From Methylobacter sp. (GTDB lineage Bacteria; Pseudomonadota; Gammaproteobacteria; Methylococcales; Methylomonadaceae), in NCBI GenBank assembly GCA_003158415.1, contig PMJA01000249.1, forward strand, positions 332 through 11,766: a stretch of DNA of 11,435 bases, in the 5' to 3' direction. A program made the position numbers and the translations under genes. The number at the start of each line of letters is the position of its first letter. The first letter of the stretch is position 1. Shown here piece after piece: positions 1-5,190 of this stretch. The notes below the pieces were generated by a model, which worked only from the letters and a program-made list of their open reading frames with translations, was not told the origin of the DNA and did not search any database.

Positions 1-2
1 TT

Positions 3-416
3 CAGGTTGAGCCAGAATATGCACGTGGTTATGAAAAACAGGAAGTCCTGGAGTTATTCAGATTTATCGACTGGATGCTACAGCTACCGAAAGAACTTGA
101 GTTACAATTAGTTTACGAAATAGAACAACTGGAGGAACAAACCATGCCCTATATAACGTCTATTGAACGATATGCAACAGAAAATGGTATTCAAATTGGT
201 GAAGCCCGTGGTGTAGCCCTTGGTGAAGCCCAAACTTTGTTAAAACTTTTCAAACTAAAGTTTGGCGCAATACCTGATTGGGTAGAACAAAAGGTTAACT
301 CGGCTGACAAAGCACAGTTGGATGTGTGGGTGGAAAGCATTTTACCCGCTCAATCAATTGAGTGTTTATTTTCCGGTCAAAATCAGATGGTAGATAACTT
401 ACAAAAAGACAAGTGA
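3..416 (+). CDS. C-terminal part of an Rpn-family nuclease/transposase-like protein with DUF4351 tail (5' truncated by window)
   Basis: The reading frame is open from the first bases of the window and the start lies upstream; 137 codons are visible before TGA at 414. The first ATG at 75 sits inside a helix that continues from upstream (RGYEKQEVLELF then FIDWMLQLP), so it is not taken as the start. The last ~60 residues (TLLKLFKLKFGAIPDW, then a stretch ending ESILPAQSIECLF) match the DUF4351 pattern of a helix, an RFG/KFG-like turn and a final L-A-x-S-hexx-LF motif. DUF4351 is typically attached to Rpn/PD-(D/E)XK nuclease domains annotated as recombination-promoting nuclease or putative transposase. 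The nuclease domain itself is outside the window, so activity cannot be judged. The identity of the tail is fairly sure; the family name is inferred from it. Confidence 0.72.
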   Translation, partial: QVEPEYARGYEKQEVLELFRFIDWMLQLPKELELQLVYEIEQLEEQTMPYITSIERYATENGIQIGEARGVALGEAQTLLKLFKLKFGAIPDWVEQKVNSADKAQLDVWVESILPAQSIECLFSGQNQMVDNLQKDK

Positions 417-484
417 GTTATGCTTTTCAATAGGGTATTTATGCGGTTTTTGCAGAATTAAAACAGTCGCATCAATATAGTTTG

Positions 485-511
485 AAATAAAGGGGGCTGA
501 CCCCTTTATTT
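485..511. repeat. Perfect 11-bp inverted repeat (AATAAAGGGG type) with 5-nt loop
   Basis: Stem 485-495 pairs exactly with 501-511 around the loop GCTGA. It lies just upstream of the orphan Rpn-like tail and just after an in-frame TAA at 488-490. It could be a weak transcription terminator for the first gene, but there is no clean T tract, only TTTATT. It resembles the GGGGTCAG-type palindromes that are dispersed in many genomes. Functional class is uncertain. Confidence 0.55.
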
Positions 512-517
512 ATTGGA

Positions 518-667
518 ATGGAGAAAGGAATAGAACAAGGTATAGAACAAACAACAAAAACGATAGCCTTAAAACTGATACAACAAGGTGCCGCCATTGA
601 AATAATTGCGACCGTGACTGGGTTAAGCGTCACTGCGATAGAACACCTTATTAGCACCGAACAATGA
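518..667 (+). pseudogene. Orphan C-terminal tail of a second Rpn-family protein
   Basis: An ATG at 518 opens 49 codons ending at TGA 665-667. The peptide starts MEKGIEQGIEQTTK and continues with a helix, then an ATVTGLS turn and a short IEHL helix. The EKGIEQGIEQ repeat followed by a small helix-turn-helix-like segment is typical of the extreme C-terminus of Rpn nucleases ("transposase" annotations). The rest of such a protein (~250 residues) is missing: the frame is closed upstream by TAA at 488-490, inside the palindrome. No Shine-Dalgarno stands at a normal distance. I read it as a truncated relic fused to repeat DNA. Expression as an independent small protein cannot be excluded. Confidence 0.6.
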
Positions 668-687
668 AATGAATACAAAAAGAAAGG

Positions 688-706
688 TCCCACGCACCAC
701 GTGGGA
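688..706. repeat. Palindrome TCCCACG-N5-CGTGGGA
   Basis: A 7-bp stem at 688-694 pairs exactly with 700-706 around CACCA. GTTCCCACG...CGTGGGAAC palindromes of this kind are common dispersed intergenic elements in gammaproteobacterial genomes. There is no T tract, so it is not a canonical terminator for the tail ending at 667. Confidence 0.55.
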
Positions 707-984
707 ACAAGTAAATAATTTGTGGGGATGCAACGAAGCGTGACCGGGCTTGCAACCATGTCACTCACGATAAGGATATGTAGAAACAGTATGACCTTGG
801 TTTGAATGAGAAATGATTGTGGTGATGAATATGAATGGAATTGTTGAACAGAATATCGGGCTCCGTCCGTCCCCATTTGCACATTTGCACGCTGCCCACC
901 AAATTTAATAAGGCCATACTGTGGGAGTTGAAAACGGTGGACAAAAAAACCTGCCCACCCTACACTATTGCACCACACAGCTTG

Positions 985-1010
985 GTCGGGTTAGCATAGC
1001 ATAACCCGAC
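985..1010. repeat. Palindrome GTCGGGTTA-N8-TAACCCGAC
   Basis: A perfect 9-bp stem (985-993 with 1002-1010) encloses GCATAGCA. The same arm sequence recurs at 1240-1266 (CGGGTTA/TAACCCG) and in shortened form at 1936-1969 (CCCGAC/GTCGGG). At least three related units within 1 kb therefore suggest a REP-like dispersed family. Confidence 0.65.
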
Positions 1011-1043
1011 ATAACTATATCCAGCACAAGCTACAAAGCCAAA

Positions 1044-1172
1044 TCAAAACAGCGCATTACCGTCTTGCAAATTATAGTCGTCCTCGAATAATTCTTGCCA
1101 TGATAATGCGGTTACGGTGGATAGCTTACCCATTTCCGCTTGTGCATCACGCTACAATTCTACTAAGCCTTT
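1044..1172 (-). pseudogene. Probable C-terminal relic of an unidentified gene, with internal stop
   Basis: Read on the minus strand from 1172, the frame gives KGLVEL, a TAG at 1154-1152, then RDAQAEMGKLSTVTALSWQE and LFEDDYNLQDGNALF before TGA at 1046-1044. The second segment has an ordinary protein composition and ends cleanly, unlike the surrounding chance frames. The segment before the TAG continues the same frame until it meets the palindrome at 1172-1191. This looks like the last ~40 codons of a gene whose body has been lost. I do not recognise the parent family. If translated at all it could start only at ATG 1133, giving 29 residues. Confidence 0.35.
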
Positions 1173-1191
1173 GCAACGCTAAAGCGTTGCA
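1172..1191. repeat. Perfect palindrome TGCAACGCT-AA-AGCGTTGCA
   Basis: A 9-bp stem (1172-1180 with 1183-1191) has a two-base centre. It abuts the 5' end of the minus-strand relic and may mark the point at which that gene was cut by repeat insertion or recombination. Confidence 0.6.
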
Positions 1192-1239
1192 GGATGAAAT
1201 TTTTTATGACGCCCGATAACAACTCATCGAACTGTAGGC

Positions 1240-1266
1240 CGGGTTAACTTGATAGCCCGTAACCCG
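1240..1266. repeat. Inverted repeat CGGGTTA-N13-TAACCCG
   Basis: A 7-bp perfect stem (1240-1246 with 1260-1266) shares its arm with the palindrome at 985-1010, but the loop differs. It is a second member of the same REP-like family. Confidence 0.5.
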
Positions 1267-1275
1267 ATAAAACAA

Positions 1276-1292
1276 AGCCCAACGGTTGGGCT
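1276..1292. repeat. Short palindrome AGCCCAAC-G-GTTGGGCT
   Basis: An 8-bp perfect inverted repeat around one base lies 10 bases after the previous element. The pair probably forms one compound REP-like unit ending just upstream of the promoter of the gene at 1434. Confidence 0.45.
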
Positions 1293-1332
1293 ACAAAGGC
1301 GATCATAAAATTGTAGACGCACCCTGCACAAA

Positions 1333-1341
1333 TGTTATGAT
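1333..1341 (+). promoter_or_regulatory. Candidate extended -10 promoter for the gene at 1434
   Basis: TG-T-TATGAT at 1333-1341 is a good extended -10 element. A weak -35 (TTGTAG, 1311-1316) lies 19 bases upstream. Initiation near 1348 would give a leader of ~86 bases that contains the strong hairpin at 1362-1392. Predicted by eye only. Confidence 0.35.
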
Positions 1342-1361
1342 AAAGTCCGCACTGTCGTGCG

Positions 1362-1392
1362 ACCCTTTAAATATGCTTAATATTTAAAGGGT
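1362..1392 (+). promoter_or_regulatory. 13-bp leader hairpin upstream of the gene at 1434
   Basis: ACCCTTTAAATAT (1362-1374) pairs perfectly with ATATTTAAAGGGT (1380-1392) around GCTTA. No T run follows, so it is not a typical terminator. It ends 41 bases before the ATG and leaves the ribosome binding site GAGGAT free. As DNA it is also a possible operator dyad; as RNA it could stabilise the transcript. Confidence 0.45.
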
Positions 1393-1433
1393 TAAAGACT
1401 TAATAATAATAACTACAACGAGGATAACATCAC

Positions 1434-1898
1434 ATGAATTTATTAAAAAGCGCTGTCGTAGCGACTGCCTTGGCACTTTCTTTAGGATCTTTTTCAGCAA
1501 CTGCCGACGTATGTCTGGGCATGGCCTGCATGTATAATAAAATGACTCCCATTGAAGGCATTAACGCTACTGTAGGTCAAGTTAACGAAGCACTGAAAGC
1601 TATCAATGACAAGGCGAGTGAAGATGTCATTATAGGAAATATCAAAGAAGCCCTGGCGGTCAGTAAAGAAATCAATGCCAACGATAAAGTTGACCGAAAC
1701 CGTAACCGCGCTAACGATTATTTGAAAAAAGCGCGGGGCGCTGTAAAAAGCGGTGATTTGATTACAGCGACAGAACACTTAAAAGAAGCCGAGAAACGTT
1801 TTATAGAGCTTAAAGGCATGATCGACTTAAGTCTGGACGATAGAGTGTCACAACAAACCCCCATGATAAACCGTATTTTGAATACGCCCGATAGGTAA
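1434..1898 (+). CDS. Exported small helical protein of unknown function
   Basis: The 154-residue product begins with a classic Sec signal peptide (basic MNLLK, hydrophobic core to residue 21, ATA at 22-24), so a mature protein of ~130 residues starting DVCLG is expected in the periplasm. The mature N-terminus has two cysteines five residues apart (C27, C32, CLGMAC), which could form a disulfide or bind a ligand. The remainder (40-135) is predicted almost entirely helical and amphipathic, with a TPR- or SmbP-like rhythm: YLKKARGAVKSGDLITATEH, then a second helix to about residue 125. Unlike SmbP it is nearly free of histidine. GAGGAT lies ~10 bases before the ATG. The gene stands alone with its own promoter and leader hairpin. 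No function is assigned. Confidence 0.8.
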   Translation: MNLLKSAVVATALALSLGSFSATADVCLGMACMYNKMTPIEGINATVGQVNEALKAINDKASEDVIIGNIKEALAVSKEINANDKVDRNRNRANDYLKKARGAVKSGDLITATEHLKEAEKRFIELKGMIDLSLDDRVSQQTPMINRILNTPDR

Positions 1899-1935
1899 TA
1901 CTGCCAGCTACGGGTGTAGTCCTGTTTATCAATAT

Positions 1936-1969
1936 CCCGACCTAATCCGGCTTAGGGGGTTATGTCGGG
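1936..1969. repeat. Nested imperfect palindrome CCCGAC...GTCGGG
   Basis: CCCGAC (1936-1941) pairs with GTCGGG (1964-1969), and CCTAA (1941-1945) pairs with TTAGG (1952-1956) inside it. The outer arm is the same GTCGGG as in the element at 985-1010, so this is likely a decayed third copy placed 3' of the gene ending at 1898. Confidence 0.4.
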
Positions 1970-1977
1970 CAACGAAA

Positions 1978-1998
1978 AAGGCGTGCGCAGCACGCCTT
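1978..1998. terminator. Strong GC hairpin between the genes at 1434 and 2058
   Basis: AAGGCGTGC (1978-1986) pairs perfectly with GCACGCCTT (1990-1998) around GCA. On the plus strand it is followed by ACTTGG, not T residues. The T tract (TTTTT from 1979-1975) is on the minus strand, where no gene reads into it. It probably still limits read-through from the gene ending at 1898. It could equally be a dispersed palindrome. Confidence 0.45.
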
Positions 1999-2057
1999 AC
2001 TTGGCTAATAATATCAATATCTTTGCTTTTTATAACCCCGCATCTTAAGGAATCATC

Positions 2058-3134
2058 ATGCGAAAATTTCTCTTGCCACTACTTATTGCCCAAGCATTGG
2101 CGGTTAATGCTTTTGCTGAAGGACGGGAACAAAATAACGAAGTCTATAGTATATCGGAGGTGGAAGACTTAGCGCCGGCTCCGACCAGCAACGCTACGAT
2201 CACCAGTTATCAATGGACTAAAGATGTCCACAGTTCACGCAAGGCATCAAAAGGTACTGCGTCCATCATTAGTCCTTTAATGGTTCCGCATACCGGCCCT
2301 ACAACAATTCCGCGTACTTCTGCCATCAATGTAATGTCAACCGTCAATACTACGCCGATTTTTTGGGGTAGCTCTTGGACAAATTCAACATTTGCCAGCG
2401 ATAAAATTGTCGGCTTAACGGTTTGGTATAACAATCTTCATAGCTCGCCTTACATTAGTGCCGTTAGTGAATACACAACGTTAAATCATTTGTTCATAAT
2501 GTCTAAAATAGATACATCGGCAACCAATGTGAATAGTAGTAATTCCGGTAATGTTCTTGCAGAAGTATGCAAGGTTGTTGGTACGGCAAATCTTAATGCC
2601 AATGGCTATTATCCTGTTTATACTGATGTAGCGCGCGGAACGGCCAATTACTGTGCTTATCATAGTGCAGGCACTTGCGGAGGCAAGCTGGTGCAATTTG
2701 CTTTCTTTTTTAGCCTGGATAATGATCCGGGATGCGATCCTGTCAGCCCTTATGCACCCCCCGCTGGAAGCGCCGTAGCGCAGAAACCCGGTTTAGTCGC
2801 GGGCGTATCATCGGCTTATCAACAGTCACAAGGCCTCGCTGCCTTAGCGAATGTCAGCGCACATGAATTAATGGAAACAGTAACTGATCCTGCCTATTTT
2901 CCACCGACTGGCGGCGGTTATTGGGGGGGGTGGTATGATTTAACCGGTGCCGAAAATGGTGACAAGTGCGCCTGGACATTTGGCCCGTCAAATACACGCC
3001 TTTCCGCAGGAACCGTGTTAATCGGCGGCTTCGATTGGAAGCTCCAAGGCGAGTGGTCAAATAAGGCCCAAAACGGCACTGGTGGATACCCAACTCAGGG
3101 CGGCCTATTAAAAGGATGTGTTACCGGTTCTTAA
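2058..3134 (+). CDS. Secreted EXORDIUM/PHI-1-like protein with HExxE motif
   Basis: The 358-residue product has a Sec signal peptide (1-20, cut after AFA) and AAGGA seven bases before the ATG. A low-complexity N-terminal segment (21-95) leads into a conserved-looking domain beginning PIFWGSSW (100-107). The C-terminal part carries SAHELMETVTDP (H269, E270, E273, D277), then GWYD (291-294) and GAENGDKCAW (297-306). The combination HExxE-x3-DP, GWYD and GxExGDxC matches the plant phosphate-induced protein 1 / EXORDIUM family (Pfam Phi_1) and its bacterial homologues. The HExxE geometry resembles a metallopeptidase zinc site, but catalysis is not established for the family. Six cysteines in the mature chain (171, 199, 207, 226, 304, 354) suggest disulfides outside the cytoplasm. 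Monocistronic: a strong terminator follows 30 bases after the stop. Confidence 0.72.
   Translation: MRKFLLPLLIAQALAVNAFAEGREQNNEVYSISEVEDLAPAPTSNATITSYQWTKDVHSSRKASKGTASIISPLMVPHTGPTTIPRTSAINVMSTVNTTPIFWGSSWTNSTFASDKIVGLTVWYNNLHSSPYISAVSEYTTLNHLFIMSKIDTSATNVNSSNSGNVLAEVCKVVGTANLNANGYYPVYTDVARGTANYCAYHSAGTCGGKLVQFAFFFSLDNDPGCDPVSPYAPPAGSAVAQKPGLVAGVSSAYQQSQGLAALANVSAHELMETVTDPAYFPPTGGGYWGGWYDLTGAENGDKCAWTFGPSNTRLSAGTVLIGGFDWKLQGEWSNKAQNGTGGYPTQGGLLKGCVTGS
2933..2940 (+). repeat. G8 homopolymer inside the EXORDIUM-like gene
   Basis: Eight consecutive G residues encode the last base of W289 through the W-G-G-W run just before GWYD. A slip of one base would lose the GWYD/GDKC part of the conserved domain. 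Tracts of this length can be unstable, but are shorter than typical contingency loci. Confidence 0.8.
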
Positions 3135-3163
3135 CCTTTATTTAAAAGAGCTGTAATCAGACA

Positions 3164-3194
3164 GATTGCCCGAATCATTCGGGCAATCTTTTTT
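3164..3194 (+). terminator. Intrinsic terminator of the EXORDIUM-like gene
   Basis: GATTGCCCGAAT (3164-3175) pairs with ATTCGGGCAATC (3177-3188), effectively a 10-bp GC-rich stem with a five-base loop, followed directly by six T residues (3189-3194). It is the clearest rho-independent terminator in the window. Confidence 0.9.
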
Positions 3195-3217
3195 ATGTGC
3201 TATTTGGAGTGATTGGT

Positions 3218-3718
3218 ATGTGCAAAAAATCAATACATAACTACCTTTTTACAATAACACTGTTGTTATCCGCGCCTGCTATGAGCCAAGACATAGTGCT
3301 GGCGCCGCCGGGATTAAGCGCTCAAACCGTAACACGCGATGTAGCCGAATATACATCGCGGGAACAGGATTTGATGGCGTCCGTTAAGGCTGAAGAAAAC
3401 GGGCAATACACATTATTGGCCGATGAATTTGAAGTTTGGTCAGGCCAAGGTAGTGACTGGCAATCCAAGTCAGAATGGTTGCAAATAATTAAACAACAGA
3501 GAAATTTTACTATCCGTAATCTATCAGTTCGTTTACTGGATGATTTTGCCGTAGTGAGCTTTTTGCTTGAAACGGTTCAAGGTCGGCATAATAAACGGTC
3601 AGCACAATTTATAGTCGACCTCTGGCGGAAAAGCACTAACAAACTAACCGTTAGGTATGTCTCTGACTTAACCCCCTCAACATTGTCGTTCCTATCCCGG
3701 CAGGATAGAAAGATTTAA
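3218..3718 (+). CDS. Small secreted NTF2-like (DUF4440/SnoaL-type) protein
   Basis: The start chosen is ATG 3218, preceded by GGAG (3206-3209) at eight bases. The earlier in-frame ATG at 3197 touches the T tract of the preceding terminator and has no ribosome binding site. The 166-residue product begins with a signal peptide (MCKKS, hydrophobic 9-19, cut near AMSQ 21-24). Residues 45-150 follow the NTF2-like order: a long helix (SREQDLMASVKAEENGQYTL), LADEFEVWSG, a K-x-EWLQ helix, then curved-sheet strands (IRNLSVRLLDDFAVVSFLLE, FIVDLWRK, LTVRYVSD). This is the DUF4440/SnoaL-like pattern, a fold used for ligand binding or small-molecule chemistry; no catalytic residues are obvious. It lies 83 bases after a strong terminator, so it needs its own promoter, which I could not place. 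Family call is moderate. Confidence 0.65.
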   Translation: MCKKSIHNYLFTITLLLSAPAMSQDIVLAPPGLSAQTVTRDVAEYTSREQDLMASVKAEENGQYTLLADEFEVWSGQGSDWQSKSEWLQIIKQQRNFTIRNLSVRLLDDFAVVSFLLETVQGRHNKRSAQFIVDLWRKSTNKLTVRYVSDLTPSTLSFLSRQDRKI

Positions 3719-3741
3719 TTGCCCGCCGGTTTAATACGTTT

Positions 3742-3937
3742 TCAGGAAAGGGGCTTAAACCCGGCAACCCGTTTATCAAATTGCTTTAATTCTTCCGGGG
3801 TGGAAACCCTGCCGTAGCGCAGCTTAACAAACAGGCCGGTAATTTGGTCTATACCCGCCGTCTGTTTGAGCATAGCGCGCTTTGCCCAGAATGATCTCAT
3901 TGGTGGCATCCAACAGATGATGTGTGTCATTTTGCAT
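3742..3937 (-). pseudogene. Deletion scar: MoxR-like ATPase N-terminus joined to DUF4129/transglutaminase C-terminus
   Basis: On the minus strand an ATG at 3937-3935 starts MQNDTHHLLDATNEIILGKA, which matches the N-terminal helix and ILGK motif of MoxR AAA ATPases. The normal continuation (RLALxCLLAxGHLLIEDxPGxGKT, Walker A) is absent, and the frame ends at a TAA (3827-3825). In another frame, starting around 3875, the sequence reads LKQTAGIDQITGLFVKLRYG then RVSTPEELKQFDKRVAGFKP and a TGA at 3744-3742. This is the pattern of the extreme C-terminus of TgpA-type DUF3488/transglutaminase/DUF4129 proteins. In many proteobacteria moxR, a DUF58 gene and this transglutaminase gene lie in that order. 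The simplest reading is one internal deletion of the whole cluster, with a junction near 3875-3880. The ends are recognised from memory of the families, so each needs a search. Confidence 0.6.
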
Positions 3938-4014
3938 GGGAGGTGGTAGGATGTCGGAAGTTTACGTTATTCGGCCTTAGTATAAGGGCGGCTCCATTAA
4001 AAAGACAGGGTATC

Positions 4015-4359
4015 ATGAAAGAATATGACGAAGTAAAGCGGACATTGGTCGCCATGCTGGAAGAGCTAAATCTCCGGCTGGACAGGATTACCAACAATGT
4101 CAGGCATGCGGATACGCCGATAGAAAAAGACTTTGAGGAGCAGGCGACTCAAAACGCGAATGATGAAGTGATGGATTATTTAGGCAATTCAGCCAGAACG
4201 GAAATAGACCTGATCAAGCAGGCCGTAGCCCGAATAGATAACGGCCGCTATGGGATTTGCGAGGTTTGCGATGAGCCGATCAGCAAGGAACGCTTGGCCG
4301 CCCTGCCTTATTCCAACAGCTGTATTAAGTGCGCCAGCCAGGCGGGGCCGAAACGGTAA
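4015..4359 (+). CDS. Short TraR/DksA-family C4 zinc-finger regulator
   Basis: The start at ATG 4015 gives 114 residues beginning MKEYDEVKRTLVAMLEEL. An upstream in-frame ATG at 3922 would add 31 residues that run over the moxR/tgpA scar and is rejected. A weak AGGG lies four bases before the ATG. Residues 1-75 form the antiparallel coiled coil, with DFEEQA (39-44) at the position of the DxxDxA tip of DksA (here DxxExA). Residues 82-106 form the zinc finger, C82-x2-C85-x17-C103-x2-C106. Length and motifs match the short DksA-like proteins of proteobacteria that act in the secondary channel of RNA polymerase. Whether it responds to ppGpp or complements DksA is unknown. It is convergent with the minus-strand gene ending at 4572. 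Confidence 0.88.
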   Translation: MKEYDEVKRTLVAMLEELNLRLDRITNNVRHADTPIEKDFEEQATQNANDEVMDYLGNSARTEIDLIKQAVARIDNGRYGICEVCDEPISKERLAALPYSNSCIKCASQAGPKR

Positions 4360-4371
4360 TAAATGACGTTT

Positions 4372-4417
4372 GGAGTTCAAAGCTGGCTTTGGCGGTTCAA
4401 AGCGAGCTTTGAACTCC
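4372..4417. repeat. Compound inverted repeat with three copies of GTTCAAAGC
   Basis: GGAGTTCAAAGC (4372-4383) is matched exactly by GCTTTGAACTCC (4406-4417). A third copy, GTTCAAAGC at 4395-4403, pairs with the right arm across two bases. Either a long stem with a 22-base loop or a tight 9-bp hairpin can form. It begins 12 bases after the DksA-like stop and may stop transcription there, though no T tract follows. Confidence 0.6.
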
Positions 4418-4527
4418 GATATTAATGGCCTTAAATTGATAGAGGGAGCGCCCGCCAACAGTATATCGACAGTGCCGATTATTCCGTGGATCAAGCAATA
4501 AGAAACGGCCTATCCACTTAAGGCGGG

Positions 4528-4561
4528 ACAGATAACATCCGCTTAAAGGGATGTTATCTGT
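4528..4561. terminator. 13-bp perfect inverted repeat between convergent genes
   Basis: ACAGATAACATCC (4528-4540) pairs with GGATGTTATCTGT (4549-4561) around GCTTAAAG. It ends 10 bases before the stop of the minus-strand gene at 4572. Its position between convergent genes suggests a bidirectional terminator, but neither strand has a T tract, so this is inference. Confidence 0.45.
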
Positions 4562-4571
4562 AGCTACAAGG

Positions 4572-5099
4572 CTACTTAGGTATCAAAGGAAGTTTAGAGC
4601 CTATAGCGACATCGCCGACACCTTGTAAAAAGTTTTCAACTTGCAGAGCACGCGCGCCAATAGATTTTGTGGTCGCTTTTGCTACTGCCGCATAATAATT
4701 TGCGTCAAGTGCGATACGCTGTTTGCGAAATTCAATCGTACGTTTTGCAAGTTCGCCAGCCTTGGCTTCTGTCAGGTTATCAACGTTACTCAAATAATCC
4801 GCAATGATCGCTAAACGTTTGTCGTTTAACGCTTTCAACTTAGCGTTAAAAACATAGTACACATCCAAAAACTTCTTTTCTTCCGTCGGATCTAATTTCA
4901 ACGCCCGCTTGACGAATGCCTCTTTGTCCATTTCCAGGGCGAAGCGAAACATTTGGAGTTCGTTGCCATTAGGAGCGGCTGCAGTCGCAGTCTCCAGCGC
5001 GGGTTCTGTTGATAAGCCGCCGACTTTTTCAGCTTGAGCAACGGCACAGAAACCAAGGCTTGCAACAGCAAGGACGATAGCTAGCTTTTTAAATTTCAT
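4572..5099 (-). CDS. Periplasmic helical protein of unknown function
   Basis: The 175-residue product has a Sec signal peptide (1-23, cut after AVAQA). C18 is preceded by LGF, which is not a lipobox. AGGA lies six bases before ATG. Residues 50-160 are helical and charged: EAFVKRALKLDPTEEKKFLD, then a Y/F/K/R-rich helix (YYVFNAKLKALNDKRLAIIA), LTEAKAGELAKRTIEFRKQR and a final helix. The pattern of F-x2-Y...dR...Y...LT-x-A...R...Y resembles a group of uncharacterised proteobacterial exported proteins with Spy/CpxP-like long helices. I do not assign a chaperone role because the LTxxQ motifs are absent. It is downstream of the glycosyltransferase on the same strand, but a 91-base gap and a candidate promoter suggest separate expression. 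Confidence 0.8.
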   Translation of the reverse strand: MKFKKLAIVLAVASLGFCAVAQAEKVGGLSTEPALETATAAAPNGNELQMFRFALEMDKEAFVKRALKLDPTEEKKFLDVYYVFNAKLKALNDKRLAIIADYLSNVDNLTEAKAGELAKRTIEFRKQRIALDANYYAAVAKATTKSIGARALQVENFLQGVGDVAIGSKLPLIPK

Positions 5100-5129
5100 A
5101 TCTATTCCTGGTAGTAATTGTGAGGCTGC

Positions 5130-5160
5130 ATTGTATCGTAATTTAGTGATGAAATTACAA
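5130..5160 (-). promoter_or_regulatory. Candidate sigma-70 promoter for the gene at 5099-4572
   Basis: On the minus strand TTGTAA (5160-5155) and TACAAT (5135-5130) are separated by 19 bases and would start transcription near 5123, leaving a ~24-base leader with the AGGA site. The spacing is at the long end, so confidence is low. Confidence 0.35.
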
Positions 5161-5190
5161 GAATTATTTAATTACCGGCTACTTGATTAA

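Larger units (their letters stand above)
668..1433. other. Gene-poor, repeat-rich intergenic stretch
   Basis: About 770 bases hold no convincing intact gene. A long minus-strand frame (978-472) has a low-complexity, Cys/Ser/Ile-rich translation and runs across the Rpn tail and two palindromes, so it is treated as chance. The stretch contains perfect palindromes at 688-706, 985-1010, 1172-1191, 1240-1266 and 1276-1292, a likely gene relic at 1044-1172, and the promoter and leader of the next gene from about 1311. Sequence around 885-960 has an imperfect stem GGTGGACA...TGCCCACC that also looks like dispersed repeat DNA. Confidence 0.6.

Noticed and set aside
472..978. 168-codon open frame on the minus strand
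   Set aside because: Its translation is rich in Cys, Ser and Ile with no recognisable domain, it crosses the Rpn-like tail on the other strand and two palindromes, and it has no ribosome binding site.
2001..2036. TTGGCT...TATAAC as a promoter for the gene at 2058
   Set aside because: The spacing of 24 bases is too long for sigma-70; the real promoter was not located.
3951..3980. Nine-codon plus-strand frame MSEVYVIRP after a GGAGG-like sequence
   Set aside because: Far too short for a gene, and the GGAGG is simply the complement of the bases before the MoxR-like start.
3922..4014. N-terminal extension of the DksA-like protein from ATG 3922
   Set aside because: The extra 31 residues are encoded across the moxR/tgpA scar, match nothing in the family, and ATG 4015 gives the usual length.
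4367..4501. Plus-strand frame ending INGLKLIEGAPANSISTVP...WIKQ
   Set aside because: The end looks protein-like, but the frame begins in the GTTCAAAGC repeat after a TGA, has no start codon or homology I recognise, and is only ~40 codons. Too weak to annotate as a relic.
5100..5190. Possible terminator between the glycosyltransferase and the next minus-strand gene
   Set aside because: No stem of more than five base pairs with a T tract was found, so read-through into 4572-5099 remains possible.
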